Positions 32,580 to 41,093 of a stretch of DNA of 43,042 nt are shown one piece after another. The stretch comes from JBLHKW01 sp047618565. Lineage in GTDB: Bacteria > Planctomycetota > UBA1135 > GCA-002686595. The translations under genes were made by a program, and so were the position numbers. How positions within the stretch are numbered: the first letter of the stretch is position 1; the number at the start of each line of letters is the position of its first letter. The notes under the pieces are model-generated. The model was not told the origin of the DNA, did not search any database, and saw only the letters and a program-made list of their open reading frames with translations. The stretch is taken from assembly GCA_047618565.1 (NCBI GenBank), contig JBLHKW010000018.1:1-43042 (forward strand). The letters are read 5' to 3'.

Positions 32580-34509
32580 AAACGGACTCGACCAGCAGGC
32601 TCGTCAGCAGCTTGGAGAAGCGTGCCGGATCCTCGAGGTCCGAGCCCTCTCCGAGCAGGGCCTGGCCGTAGAGCAGCTCGGTCACCTCGCCCAGCCGGGG
32701 CGTCTTCGGGTCGAGGTCGTGGAGCTTCTTCAGGCCGCGCACGAGGGCGTGCTCCCCGTTGATCTCGAGGATGCGCTTCTGGGCCGGGACCTCCTGGCCG
32801 CTGCTGCGCAGCATGCGCAGCAGCTGCGGGCTCATGGACTGCTCCGCGGAAACCAGGACCGCCGCGCTCTCCTTGAGGCGGCCCGAGAAGCGCACCTCGC
32901 TCAGGTCATCGGACAGTTGATCGCGCATGGACTCGAGCAGATCCTTGTGCTGCTCCTGCTCCTCCTCGCGCGCCTTCTTGTCATCGTCGTCCTCGAGGTC
33001 GATGTCGCCCTTTTCGACGCTGCGGATCGGCTTGCCGTCGAACTCGGTCAGGCGCTGCTGGATCCACTCGTCGACGGAGTCGGTCAGGAACAACACCTCG
33101 TAGCCCTTGGCACGCAGGCTCTCCAGGTGCGGGGAGCTCTCGAGCGCCTTCAGCGCCGGACCCGTGATCGTGTAGATCGCCTCCTGATCCTCCGGCATGC
33201 GTCCGATGTACTCGCCAATCGTGGTCAGGCCTTCGCCGTGGGTGCTGTGGAAGAGGCACAGCTTGCTCAGGCGCTGGTCCTCGTCCTCACCGTGGTAGAT
33301 CCCCTCCTTGAGGATCAGACCGAAGGCCTCCCAGAACTTCTCGAAGGACTCGCGCTCGGACTCGAGCAGGTGCGCGGCGGACTCCAGCACCTTGTGTACC
33401 AGGCGCTTCTGGATCTGCGCCAGCTGCGGGTTGTCCTGGACCGTCTCGCGCGAGACGTTGAGGGGTAGGTCCGAGCACTCCACGACGCCGCGCACGAAGC
33501 GCAGCCAGTTGGGCAACAGCGCCTCGCACTCGGCCTGAATCAAGACCCGCCGCGTATAGAGGCTGATGCGTGACTCGCGCTGGGCGGGGTCCATCATGTC
33601 CATCGAGCGCTCCTGCGGCAGGTAGAGCAGCGCCGTGTACTCGAGCGTGCCCTCGGCCTTGAAGTGGATGACGTCGAAGGGATCCTTCCAGTCGTGGGTC
33701 AGGTGCTTGTAGAAGTCGTCGTAATCGCTCTTCTCGATCTCCGACTTCGGGCGCGACCAGAGCGGCTTCTGGGAGTTCAGCGTTTCGGTCGTACGCGTCA
33801 CCTCGGGCTCGGCATCCTCGATCAGCTCGCCCTTCTCGTCACGCTTGGGCTCGGAGCGCTCGACCTCCATCTGGATCGGGTACTCCACAAAGTCGGAGTA
33901 GCGCCGGACGATCTCGCGCAGCTTCCATTCCTTGAGGAAGTCGTCGAACTCCTCACCCTCGCGCAGCTTCAGGCGCACGACGGTGCCCGGTGCGAGATCC
34001 TGAACTTCCTCGATCGCGTACTGGCCGTCGCCGGCTGAACTCCAGCGCCAGCCACCGGTCTCGCCTGCCTTGCGCGTCTCGACGCTCACGTGCTCGGCGA
34101 CCATGAAGCTCGAGTAGAAGCCGACGCCAAAGCGTCCGATCAGGTCGGGGTTCTCGCCCTCGTTCTCCTTGCGCTCCGCGAGCGCCTCGATGAAGCGCCG
34201 CGTACCCGAGTTCGCGATGGTTCCGAGGTTCTCGACCAGCTCGTCATGGCTCATTCCGATACCGTTGTCGGCAATGCAGAGCGAGCGCTCCTCCGGGTCG
34301 ACGCTGAGCGCGATCCCAAGGACCTCACCTTCCTGAACCAGTTCACTGCGGGTGAGCGACTCGAAGCGCAGCTTGTCGAGTGCGTCGCTCGCGTTGGAGA
34401 GCAGCTCTCGCAGGAAGATCTCGCGGTTCGTGTAGAGCGAGTGGATGACGAGGTTCAGGACCTCCTGAACTTCGGCTTCGAAGTGGTGTGTTTCGGTCTG
34501 GGTGGTCAT
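32572..34509 (-). CDS. htpG: Molecular chaperone HtpG (Hsp90)
   Basis: A 645-residue bacterial Hsp90, an ATP-driven dimeric chaperone of the cytoplasm. The GHKL ATPase motifs are intact: ELLSNASDALDKLRFE (Glu35, Asn39), IADNGIGMSHDELVENLGTI, and GRFGVGFYSSFMVA (lid glycine motif). The middle domain has the catalytic-Arg region PLNVSRETVQDNPQL, and the C-terminal dimerisation domain starts near SEVRFSGRLKESAAVLV. An acidic linker (DIDLEDDDDKKAREEE) lies before it. I use the ATG at 34509 (MTTQTETHHF), the family-typical start; the frame is open to 34617 without homology. It converges with the aminotransferase, sharing an 8-base overlap. Confidence 0.98.
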   Translation of the reverse strand: MTTQTETHHFEAEVQEVLNLVIHSLYTNREIFLRELLSNASDALDKLRFESLTRSELVQEGEVLGIALSVDPEERSLCIADNGIGMSHDELVENLGTIANSGTRRFIEALAERKENEGENPDLIGRFGVGFYSSFMVAEHVSVETRKAGETGGWRWSSAGDGQYAIEEVQDLAPGTVVRLKLREGEEFDDFLKEWKLREIVRRYSDFVEYPIQMEVERSEPKRDEKGELIEDAEPEVTRTTETLNSQKPLWSRPKSEIEKSDYDDFYKHLTHDWKDPFDVIHFKAEGTLEYTALLYLPQERSMDMMDPAQRESRISLYTRRVLIQAECEALLPNWLRFVRGVVECSDLPLNVSRETVQDNPQLAQIQKRLVHKVLESAAHLLESERESFEKFWEAFGLILKEGIYHGEDEDQRLSKLCLFHSTHGEGLTTIGEYIGRMPEDQEAIYTITGPALKALESSPHLESLRAKGYEVLFLTDSVDEWIQQRLTEFDGKPIRSVEKGDIDLEDDDDKKAREEEQEQHKDLLESMRDQLSDDLSEVRFSGRLKESAAVLVSAEQSMSPQLLRMLRSSGQEVPAQKRILEINGEHALVRGLKKLHDLDPKTPRLGEVTELLYGQALLGEGSDLEDPARFSKLLTSLLVESVSS

Positions 34510-34587
34510 GCTGCTGGATTGGGGCGGTCGGGACCGGCTCGGGGAGTTGGGGGGGCGCGCGACGGGCGAACCTCGATCTGGGACCGC

Positions 34588-34617
34588 GTATTCTGCGGCG
34601 CAGGACGGGAGCTTCAA
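34588..34617 (-). promoter_or_regulatory. Candidate promoter for htpG
   Basis: On the minus strand, CTTGAAG (34618-34612) is followed 18 bases later by GAATAC (34593-34588), about 80 bases before the htpG ATG. The CTTGAA element resembles the -35 of heat-shock (sigma-32 type) promoters, but the second element does not match CCCCAT, so assignment to a particular sigma factor is weak. Confidence 0.3.
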
Positions 34618-34635
34618 GCCCGCACGGCCCGGAAG

Positions 34636-36171
34636 TCAGTCGGTCGTGCGCAGGAGCTGCTTCAGCTGCCCGCTGGAGAGCCTGAATACGTGGATCTGGA
34701 GCACGCGCTCCCGCAGCTCCGGGTCCGAGTCCAGCCGCTGCAGCTCATCCAGGGTCAGATTGTTCTGCAGGGCGTCCAGATTCAGGGTCGCGTCGAAGCT
34801 CCGAACGTGGTGGCGCTCGCGTAGGAGCGGATAGATGCTCTCCAGGCTCCAGGGGCGCAGGCGTGAGAAGGCTCCCACGTCGATCACGAGCTGGATGTCC
34901 GTGCTGGCGTCGAGGATGGCGCTCGCGCTGCGGCTCGGGAGGGCGACCACGGGGGCCTTGAACTCGAGGTAGTCCCAGACGAACTCCTGGCCCGCGATGA
35001 GGGTCGTCGGGCGATCGGTCTGTGAGTTCAGCCATGCGCTCGCACTCCGGTAGCCGTCAAAGGCGGGCATGTAGTAGCGCCCGGCGCGCGCCACGGATTG
35101 AGCGCCCACGGCGATCAGGACGAGACCGATGACGGCCGCTCTGGCGCTGCGCGGCAGGCGTAGGGCCAGGGCGTCGAGGCCGAGTGCTGCGCACAGCAGC
35201 AACAGGGTCGCGACCGGCGCCAGCAGGCGCAGGTAGAAGGAGTAGCGCAGCAGAAATACGGCGTAGAGCAGCAGCGTCAGGTGGATCAGCGTCGGCCGCT
35301 CGCCGCGCCCGAGCGTCAGGGCGACGCCGAGTGCGGATACGCCTAGTGCGGCCCAGGGCATGACCCACGCGAGTGTGGAGCCGAGCGTGCTCAGGTCCGT
35401 TGTCTGGCCGACGTAGCCACCGTAGTGCTCGAGGAATGCGTCCAGGTCCCCCATCATCGCGATCGCGCCAAGGTTGGCCGCGATGCACGCGACGGCAGGT
35501 AGTCCGAGCAAGGCCAGGCGTGTTGCCAGGGTGCCGACGCCGCCGCTCTCCGGTGTGCGCACGAAGCGCGCGATCAGGAGCGTCGCGAGCGGGACCGCCG
35601 CCAGGCAGCCGTTGTATTTCGTGGCCTGTGTGCAGGCAACGGCCAGGCCCGCGGCCAGAAACCAACCCGGTCGCAAACTCGAGAGTGCGCGCAGACTGAG
35701 GCCGAGGGAAAGCAACAGAAAGAAGATGTACGCGCTTTCCGTGAGGAGCGAGCGCGCGAACATGGCGTGCAGGCCGGAGCCGGCCAGAAGGAAGGCTGCG
35801 AGCAGGCCCGCACGCGGTGTCGCGACCTGGCGAGCGACCCAGTAGATGAGCGGCACGGCTCCGGTTGCCAGGAGCATGTTGAGCCAGACCGCGGCGCTCG
35901 CTCGCGGACCGAAGAGCCAGGACCAGGCGGCCATGGCGAGGGATACGAGCGGTGGCCCATGAGTCGGGCTGTAGTGCCCGTCGTGTCCCCTGGACAGGAA
36001 ATAGCGCGCGCCACGCCAGGCCAATCCCTCGTCCCAATGGGTGATGGAAAACCCGCTCAGCCCGGGGGCACGCAGGGCGACCGAGAGGCAGATCGCAACG
36101 AGGAGCAGCACCAGATGCAGGGGACGCACGGGCGCATTATCGTCCGTCCGCAGAGGTGCGCGCACCTGCAT
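34636..36171 (-). CDS. GT-C family membrane glycosyltransferase
   Basis: A 511-residue multi-pass protein of the GT39/ArnT-like type. The first helix (LHLVLLLVAICLSVAL) leads to the loop GFSITHWDEGLAWRGARYFL with acidic Asp47-Glu48 at the expected catalytic position. HYSPTHGPPLVSLAMA and about ten further helices follow. The C-terminal 120 residues are soluble (ASAWLNSQTDRPTTLIAGQE). I choose the ATG at 36171; the frame is open to 36363 but its translation is Arg/Pro-rich and not protein-like. It lies upstream of htpG on the same strand, with 126 bases between, and is divergent from the matrixin gene. The substrate is unknown. Confidence 0.83.
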   Translation of the reverse strand: MQVRAPLRTDDNAPVRPLHLVLLLVAICLSVALRAPGLSGFSITHWDEGLAWRGARYFLSRGHDGHYSPTHGPPLVSLAMAAWSWLFGPRASAAVWLNMLLATGAVPLIYWVARQVATPRAGLLAAFLLAGSGLHAMFARSLLTESAYIFFLLLSLGLSLRALSSLRPGWFLAAGLAVACTQATKYNGCLAAVPLATLLIARFVRTPESGGVGTLATRLALLGLPAVACIAANLGAIAMMGDLDAFLEHYGGYVGQTTDLSTLGSTLAWVMPWAALGVSALGVALTLGRGERPTLIHLTLLLYAVFLLRYSFYLRLLAPVATLLLLCAALGLDALALRLPRSARAAVIGLVLIAVGAQSVARAGRYYMPAFDGYRSASAWLNSQTDRPTTLIAGQEFVWDYLEFKAPVVALPSRSASAILDASTDIQLVIDVGAFSRLRPWSLESIYPLLRERHHVRSFDATLNLDALQNNLTLDELQRLDSDPELRERVLQIHVFRLSSGQLKQLLRTTD

Positions 36172-36220
36172 CCCCGCATTCTTCGGGAGCAAGCGCCAGA
36201 TGCGTGCCTGGTGCGCGATC

Positions 36221-36255
36221 CGCCAGGGCGTTTTTGGGCCGCCCGGCGCCTGGCG
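36221..36255. repeat. Inverted repeat in divergent region
   Basis: CGCCAGG (36221-36227) and CCTGGCG (36249-36255) form a perfect 7-bp stem. A T5 and a small GGGC/GCCC hairpin lie in the 21-base loop. It sits in the 215-base region between the divergent GT-C and matrixin genes and could be an operator or leader structure. Confidence 0.35.
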
Positions 36256-36306
36256 TGGTACTTTTCTTGGGGCCCATATCCGGGGGGATACAAGGCAAGG
36301 GGTCCG

Positions 36307-36323
36307 CGGGCGCGTAGCGCCCG
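36307..36323. repeat. Tight GC hairpin upstream of the matrixin gene
   Basis: CGGGCGC, GTA loop, GCGCCCG: a perfect 7-bp stem with a 3-base loop, 63 bases before the matrixin ATG and before its AGGAGAG ribosome binding site (36371-36377). It is probably part of the 5' leader if transcription starts upstream of it; no promoter could be placed. Confidence 0.4.
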
Positions 36324-36386
36324 GCAGGCAGGTACCGACAGCGGCCCTTGGAGGCGCCGTCACACGGGCTAGGAGAGTTCACCGCA

Positions 36387-37730
36387 ATGAGATTTTTGTC
36401 ACTAGTGCTGCCCGTAATTGGCATGGGTGCCGTCGTCGTCCTCAGCGCATCCCAGGGGACCGCATTTCAGCTGAATGGCGAGGTGCTCGACCTGGGCCAG
36501 CGTGACTTCAGGATCTTCCCGAACTTCACTGACGCGACGGCCAATCGGAACATGGAGCCCGATCCCGACTATCCGGGCGCCTCCGGGGCGGAGATGGCCC
36601 TCTGGAAGGGCGTCGCGGAATGGGGCAGCGGACCGCACGGCTCGGGCCTCTCGGATCCGAGCCAGGAACAGGTCGGTTCGGGTGCGTCCAACTTCGACGT
36701 CTACTATCTGGGCCGGGCGATCGGTCCGGGAAACACGGACGCGAATGTCATTTCACAGCTCGACGCGAGTGGCGGCGGCATCCGCGCCTTCGCGGAGTTG
36801 CCGAGTAGCGACGGATGGCGCATCCGGTTCTTTCGAGGACCGACGATCTGGTACGACGGTCCCGGTCCTGTCCCGGCGAGCTCGGAAAACAGATTCGACC
36901 TGCAGGGTGTCGCGGCCCACGAGTTCGGGCATGTTCTGGGTCTGGGCCACGCCGCCGCCGCAGCCACGATGAGCACCGACACGACCGGGCGCGGCGTGCC
37001 CCTGCGCTCCCTGGAGCTCGACGACATCGGGGGCATCCAGGCCATCTATGGCATACGCTTGGCGAGCAAGGCGCGCATCGACACCTACGAGCTTGGCCTT
37101 GCGGGCCAGGTCACCCTGGTCGGCGAGAACTTTGCAGCGAACGGCAACGACATCTGGTTCACGCGGCTCATTCCCGGAGGCGGTGGAGCGACGATCGAGG
37201 TGACCGGTCTTCCGGCCAGCGCAGGCGGTACCCGCATCGTCGTCGATGTGCCCCTGGACGCCGGGCCCGGTAACATCATCGTGAAGCGCCCCGGAGCACT
37301 CTTCGAGGACCTCTCGAACCCGATTCCTTTCGATCCAGCGGTGGAGCCGTGCGCCCCCCCCGTGCGCATCGGAGTGCCGAAGGTGACCTCGATCGGAACC
37401 TCACCTCGCATGACCATCACGGGCGTGCCCAGCATCGCCCGTCACCGCATCCGACTGGGCACCGATCAGGGACTCCTGAGTGGCCACGGCATTCTCTTCA
37501 GCGGGCCAACGGTCGCTCATCGGCCCTTTGGAGGCGGCACGATCCACGTCGGTACGCCGTACCGGCGTGAGGCGTCCTTCAGTTTTAACGACCTCTCGGC
37601 GCGGGTTGTCGTGCCGATGCACCCGTCGATGATTGGCACGACGCGCGTGTACCAGATGTGGTTCAGCGATCCCGGCGACGCCTCTGGTGTCGGGCTTTCC
37701 GACGCACTGGCGATCACCTTCTGCGAATGA
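36387..37730 (+). CDS. Secreted matrixin-type metalloprotease
   Basis: A 447-residue exported zinc protease. MRFLSLVLPVIGMGAVVVLSAS is the signal peptide, and the ATG at 36387 follows AGGAGAG at 36371. The metzincin motif HEFGHVLGLGH gives zinc ligands His178, His182 and His188 with Glu179 as the base; the Met of ATMST is the Met-turn candidate. DIGGIQAIYG is the usual end of the catalytic domain. From about residue 223 a TIG/IPT-like beta domain begins (LAGQVTLVGENFAANGNDIWF), followed by a C-terminal region with a Cys pair (VEPCAPPVRI, ITFCE). A C8 tract (37354-37361) lies in the coding sequence. It converges with the 352-residue exported protein. Confidence 0.88.
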   Translation: MRFLSLVLPVIGMGAVVVLSASQGTAFQLNGEVLDLGQRDFRIFPNFTDATANRNMEPDPDYPGASGAEMALWKGVAEWGSGPHGSGLSDPSQEQVGSGASNFDVYYLGRAIGPGNTDANVISQLDASGGGIRAFAELPSSDGWRIRFFRGPTIWYDGPGPVPASSENRFDLQGVAAHEFGHVLGLGHAAAAATMSTDTTGRGVPLRSLELDDIGGIQAIYGIRLASKARIDTYELGLAGQVTLVGENFAANGNDIWFTRLIPGGGGATIEVTGLPASAGGTRIVVDVPLDAGPGNIIVKRPGALFEDLSNPIPFDPAVEPCAPPVRIGVPKVTSIGTSPRMTITGVPSIARHRIRLGTDQGLLSGHGILFSGPTVAHRPFGGGTIHVGTPYRREASFSFNDLSARVVVPMHPSMIGTTRVYQMWFSDPGDASGVGLSDALAITFCE

Positions 37731-37752
37731 GAGGCGGGGGTCAGCCCGTGCT

Positions 37753-38811
37753 TCAGACGCCGGGCGTGAACGTCGCCTGGATCTGAAGTCCGCCCGTGAG
37801 GGTCACATTCTGGGAGCGATCGGTTCCCTCGGGGTCCATCGGGGCGTGGTGCGTGACGCGTGCGAACACCGTCTCCTCACCAGCGAAGACCAGCGCGAAC
37901 GGGATGTTTCGCTCCACGTCCCAGAGAATTTCGCCACTGCCCTTCACGGCCACGGTCAGGTAGGCCTCGAGGTAATCGATTCCTTCACGGCGCTCGAGGC
38001 GAATCGTGTTGTCCTGGACGAACTCCGTGCGGTCACGCTCGTAGTGCACGTCGCAGGTCACTGTCAGTACGGCGAGGCGACGCCCGTTGAGCTCGCGCAC
38101 TTCTTGAAACGCGATCTCGACGTCACCGGCCGCGTCGCCGCCGAAGACCTGGTCGAGGCCGCCCGCGACGCCTGAGTCCATCGCGCGGATCAGGAAGTCG
38201 TCCTTGTCCGGTACCTCAGCGAAGGGCAGCGTGCCGCCGTGCCCCAACAGGTCGATCATGGACTCCGCGGGCAGTGTCCAGACATCGCCGGACTCGACAG
38301 GGCCGCTCGGCAAGAGGAAGGCCAGGTCCAGATCGGGCCGCAGCGTCGGGAGATAGATCTCGTCAAACTCGCTTTCGTCGTAGTACTTGCCGTACTCGCC
38401 TTTCTCGGGCACCCAGGTGAAAATGACACTCGTCCCGCGGAGCTCCAGCTTCTGCCGGATCTTCTCCCCGCTGCCCGAGGTCTCCCCCGCTTTGTCGCGG
38501 CGCATCATCTGAGTCGTGCGCCGGCCCTTGTGGTAGGTCCGGCGGAATCGTTGGGGCTGCGCCGGACCCATGGCCAGGTACTCATCTACCGCACCCAGGA
38601 CCTGTTCGCTCCCGATACCGTTCGACGTCATGCTGACGGCGCGTTCGGCGCCAGCCTGGGAACGGTTCATGTTGGTCACGAGCAATGTGTGCTTCGTCGT
38701 CCAGACCTTCTCGAGGGTACTGCCCTCCTCCGGATTGAAGATCACGGTTTCCTGCGCGCCGATCCCGATCGGGGCCAAGGCGAGCAGGAGGTGCGTACAG
38801 GTCGTAATCAT
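37753..38811 (-). CDS. Exported hypothetical protein (352 residues)
   Basis: The N-terminus MITTCTHLLLALAPIGIGAQ is a signal peptide, with the ATG at 38811. The body is mixed alpha/beta and acidic (EYGKYYDESEFDEIYLPTL, FLLPSGPVESGDVWTLP, EILWDVERNIPFALVFAGEE). The phrase SGPVESGDVW is of the kind seen in exported proteins that bind lipids or polymers, but I cannot assign a family. It is the last gene of a minus-strand run with two MORN-like repeat proteins (23 bases after the preceding gene), which suggests a common process. Confidence 0.65.
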   Translation of the reverse strand: MITTCTHLLLALAPIGIGAQETVIFNPEEGSTLEKVWTTKHTLLVTNMNRSQAGAERAVSMTSNGIGSEQVLGAVDEYLAMGPAQPQRFRRTYHKGRRTTQMMRRDKAGETSGSGEKIRQKLELRGTSVIFTWVPEKGEYGKYYDESEFDEIYLPTLRPDLDLAFLLPSGPVESGDVWTLPAESMIDLLGHGGTLPFAEVPDKDDFLIRAMDSGVAGGLDQVFGGDAAGDVEIAFQEVRELNGRRLAVLTVTCDVHYERDRTEFVQDNTIRLERREGIDYLEAYLTVAVKGSGEILWDVERNIPFALVFAGEETVFARVTHHAPMDPEGTDRSQNVTLTGGLQIQATFTPGV

Positions 38812-38834
38812 GTCAGTCTGTTTGGTCAGCGATT

Positions 38835-39728
38835 TCACTGGATCAGCTCGCCCTGGTCGTACATGCCCGTGTCGCCGGTGTTCGGTGTTCCGTCCCGGTT
38901 CCAGAAGGTCCAATCGCCTTGCCAGCTGCCGTTCTCGCACTTGCCCTCGCCCTTCTTCTGGGTGTTCGGCCAGTACAGGACCCAGGGCCCGGTCTGCTTG
39001 CCCTGGATGAACTGTCCCTCGAAGCTCTTGTTGCCATTCGGGTGATAGCCGGTCCAGAACCCGTGTTGCTCGCCCTCGATGAAGGGCCCCTGCCCATCCT
39101 TGATGCCGTTCTCGTCGAAGAAAGTCCAGGGGCCTTGTTCCCCGCCGTTGGTGTAGTCACCTGTGCCCGCCTTCTTGCCGTTCTCATGGTATTTGGTCCA
39201 CGTGCCCTGGCGTAAGCCGCGTCTCACCTGGCCTTTCTCCAGCACGCCACCGGACGAGTTCATGATCGTGATCGGACCTGTGCGCGCTCCGGCAACGTAT
39301 TCCAGCGTACGCCCAAGGGTGGTGTCGACGCGGTATACGTTCCAGGTTCCCTCGCGACTGCCATCGGCGTAGCGGCCAACGAGCGCCTTCTCCTCGTTCG
39401 GATGCCACGCAGTGAAGTCGCCGTGCCGACGCCCTGCGATATATTGGGACTCCGTTTCCCGGGTCCCATCGTCGCGCCAGGTGCGCCAGAAACCGACCCG
39501 CTGATAGTCATGGTAGTCACCGATGGAGGCCAGCGTGCCGTTCTTGTACCAGGTCTTCCATTCGCCGTGCCGCCGTCCCTGGTAGATGTGGCCCTCGCGC
39601 GCCTTGGCCCCGTTGGGGTGGAAGAACGCCATGAGCTCGCCCTGCGCTTCGGCAACACCGTTCTCCTGGGCCGGTAAAGGCATTGCTAGGAGGGCGAGGG
39701 AGAGCAGGCTGAGGGAGTGGATAAACAT
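38835..39728 (-). CDS. Exported MORN-like repeat protein (YwqK type)
   Basis: A 297-residue protein with a signal peptide (MFIHSLSLLSLALLAMPLPAQ) and about ten tandem repeats of some 23 residues with the pattern x-G-x-x-x-G-x-W-x-x-Y/W-x-x-N/D-G-x-x-x-x-x-G, for example GQGPFIEGEQHGFWTGYHPN and GRRHGEWKTWYKNG. Databases call this type the YwqK family antitoxin, but the repeat is a general beta-hairpin (MORN-like) unit and no toxin gene is near. The ATG at 39728 is chosen because the signal peptide begins there. The gene lies between another MORN-like gene and the 352-residue exported protein on the same strand. Confidence 0.85.
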   Translation of the reverse strand: MFIHSLSLLSLALLAMPLPAQENGVAEAQGELMAFFHPNGAKAREGHIYQGRRHGEWKTWYKNGTLASIGDYHDYQRVGFWRTWRDDGTRETESQYIAGRRHGDFTAWHPNEEKALVGRYADGSREGTWNVYRVDTTLGRTLEYVAGARTGPITIMNSSGGVLEKGQVRRGLRQGTWTKYHENGKKAGTGDYTNGGEQGPWTFFDENGIKDGQGPFIEGEQHGFWTGYHPNGNKSFEGQFIQGKQTGPWVLYWPNTQKKGEGKCENGSWQGDWTFWNRDGTPNTGDTGMYDQGELIQ

Positions 39729-39850
39729 GGTCGGGCAGCGGGCAGTAAAGAAGCGGTGTACGCGGGTGCAAGAGAAGTGTTGGCGGCGGCAGGCGGATCC
39801 CGGCCAAGGCTCGGGGCCTTCCGGGCCTGTCATTCAGGGGTCAGGACGGG

Positions 39851-40846
39851 TCAGTCGGCCACCTTGACGTCGTTCTCGTAGGTGCCGCTGAAGACGGGCT
39901 CCGGAGAACCGTCGGCTTTCCAGTAGGTCCACATGCCCTCGCGCTGGCCATCCACTTTCTCGCCCGTCATCTGCCTGTTGCCATTCACGTGATATGCGCT
40001 GAAGGGGCCTGTCTCCTTGCCATGCTCCTGGTAGGCCTCGGTTGCAAGGGTGCCGTCCGCGCGCCAGGTCTTGCGGACACCTTCCATCACCCCGTCGACA
40101 TAGGCCACCTCGGAGATGGTCACGCCCTTGTGGGTGACCTCGATCCAGATCCCCTCGCGCTTGCCATGCGAGTAGGTCCCCTGCGGCCCCGCCGGCCCCT
40201 TCGCGAGCGCCATGCGCTTCCACGGACCGTGCAGTTCACCAGCTTCCCAATGGGCCTCGAACTCCGGCTTGCCCTTGCCACTCCAGCGCGCCTCGACACC
40301 GACCTGGACACCTTTGTCGAAGTGTCGCTCGGACTTGTCCTTGCCGCTCGCGTAGAACTCCCGGAACGCGCCGTGGGGCACGCCATCCTGGTACTCGCTG
40401 AGTGAAGTGAGGTGGCTCTTCTCGGAGTATCGGTGCCAGGGACCGTCGCGACCGTCGTTCTTCATCAGACCTTCAAGACGTCGCATGCCGCTCGTGAACC
40501 AGGCCTTGTAGGGGCCTTGCATGTGGCCATCCACCCAGACGCGTTGGATGCGCGGGGCGCCGTTGGGCCAGTAGCTCCACTCGGGCCCGTGGGCAACGCC
40601 GGCGAGCGTGCGGGTTCCGATCAGCACGACGCGACCGTTCTCGGGATGGAGCGTTCTGTACTCCTCGACCTGAACGTCCTGGAAGTGCTCGAGCTTGACC
40701 CAGCCGGGCGGATCGATGTCGGTCGACTCGTCGGGATCCAGCGCGGCGACCTGGGCCGCTGCGCTGGACGGGCGCAGCGCGGCGGCCGTACCGGGTGCGA
40801 CAGACGCTCCGGCACAGAGGAAACTCACTACCCACGTGTACATCAT
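39851..40846 (-). CDS. Exported MORN-like repeat protein, paralog
   Basis: A 331-residue protein with a signal peptide (MMYTWVVSFLCAGASVAPG) and roughly nine MORN-like repeats from about residue 60: GVAHGPEWSYWPNGAPRIQ, GHMQGPYKAWFTSGMRRLEG, GVPHGAFREFYASGK, GQREGMWTYWKADG. The ATG-ATG pair at 40846/40843 fits the signal peptide better than the in-frame GTG at 40858. It differs clearly in sequence from the second copy, so the duplication is old. It is the first gene of the minus-strand run and follows a long non-coding region with an inverted repeat (40945-40975) that probably carries its promoter. Confidence 0.83.
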   Translation of the reverse strand: MMYTWVVSFLCAGASVAPGTAAALRPSSAAAQVAALDPDESTDIDPPGWVKLEHFQDVQVEEYRTLHPENGRVVLIGTRTLAGVAHGPEWSYWPNGAPRIQRVWVDGHMQGPYKAWFTSGMRRLEGLMKNDGRDGPWHRYSEKSHLTSLSEYQDGVPHGAFREFYASGKDKSERHFDKGVQVGVEARWSGKGKPEFEAHWEAGELHGPWKRMALAKGPAGPQGTYSHGKREGIWIEVTHKGVTISEVAYVDGVMEGVRKTWRADGTLATEAYQEHGKETGPFSAYHVNGNRQMTGEKVDGQREGMWTYWKADGSPEPVFSGTYENDVKVAD

Positions 40847-40944
40847 CGATTCATCCACAGGCTCGCTGGGGCTTCATGCGCCCCTCCAGAACATCGACCG
40901 TGCGGGCCACCAACCCTGAGGATAGGACGGAGAGCGGGTCGGGC

Positions 40945-40975
40945 GAAGCCGGCTAATTAGAACTTTACCGGCTTC
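40945..40975. promoter_or_regulatory. Operator-like palindrome upstream of MORN operon
   Basis: GAAGCCGG (40945-40952) and CCGGCTTC (40968-40975) are perfect inverted repeats around a 15-base AT-rich centre that itself contains the palindrome CTAATTAG (40953-40960). It lies about 100 bases upstream of the MORN-like gene start on the minus strand. AT-rich DNA is rare in this window, so this is a good promoter or operator candidate. Confidence 0.5.
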
Positions 40976-41012
40976 TTGGGGCGTGGCGGGCGGCTGGATC
41001 GGCACCGAAGGG

Positions 41013-41093
41013 TTGGGGAGCTTGGCGGGATATACAGACTTGGGTCTGCGCGGTGGTTCTCCCCAATCAAGACTCATGAGGTTCCCGCCAAGC
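41013..41093. ncRNA. Candidate structured RNA with interleaved stems
   Basis: Stem A pairs TTGGGGAG (41013-41020) with CTCCCCAA (41059-41066). Stem B pairs GCTTGGCGGG (41020-41029) with CCCGCCAAGC (41084-41093). The order A5', B5', A3', B3' is that of a pseudoknot or of two mutually exclusive hairpins. A small hairpin CAGAC-TTGG-GTCTG (41035-41048) lies between them. A further pairing, CGGCTGG (40991-40997) with CCAGCCG (41148-41154), could close the whole. Either strand could be transcribed. No known RNA family recognised. Confidence 0.3.

Noticed and set aside
38835..40846. Toxin-antitoxin system suggested by the YwqK family name
   Set aside because: The proteins are exported, no toxin gene is adjacent, and the repeat is a generic MORN-like unit.
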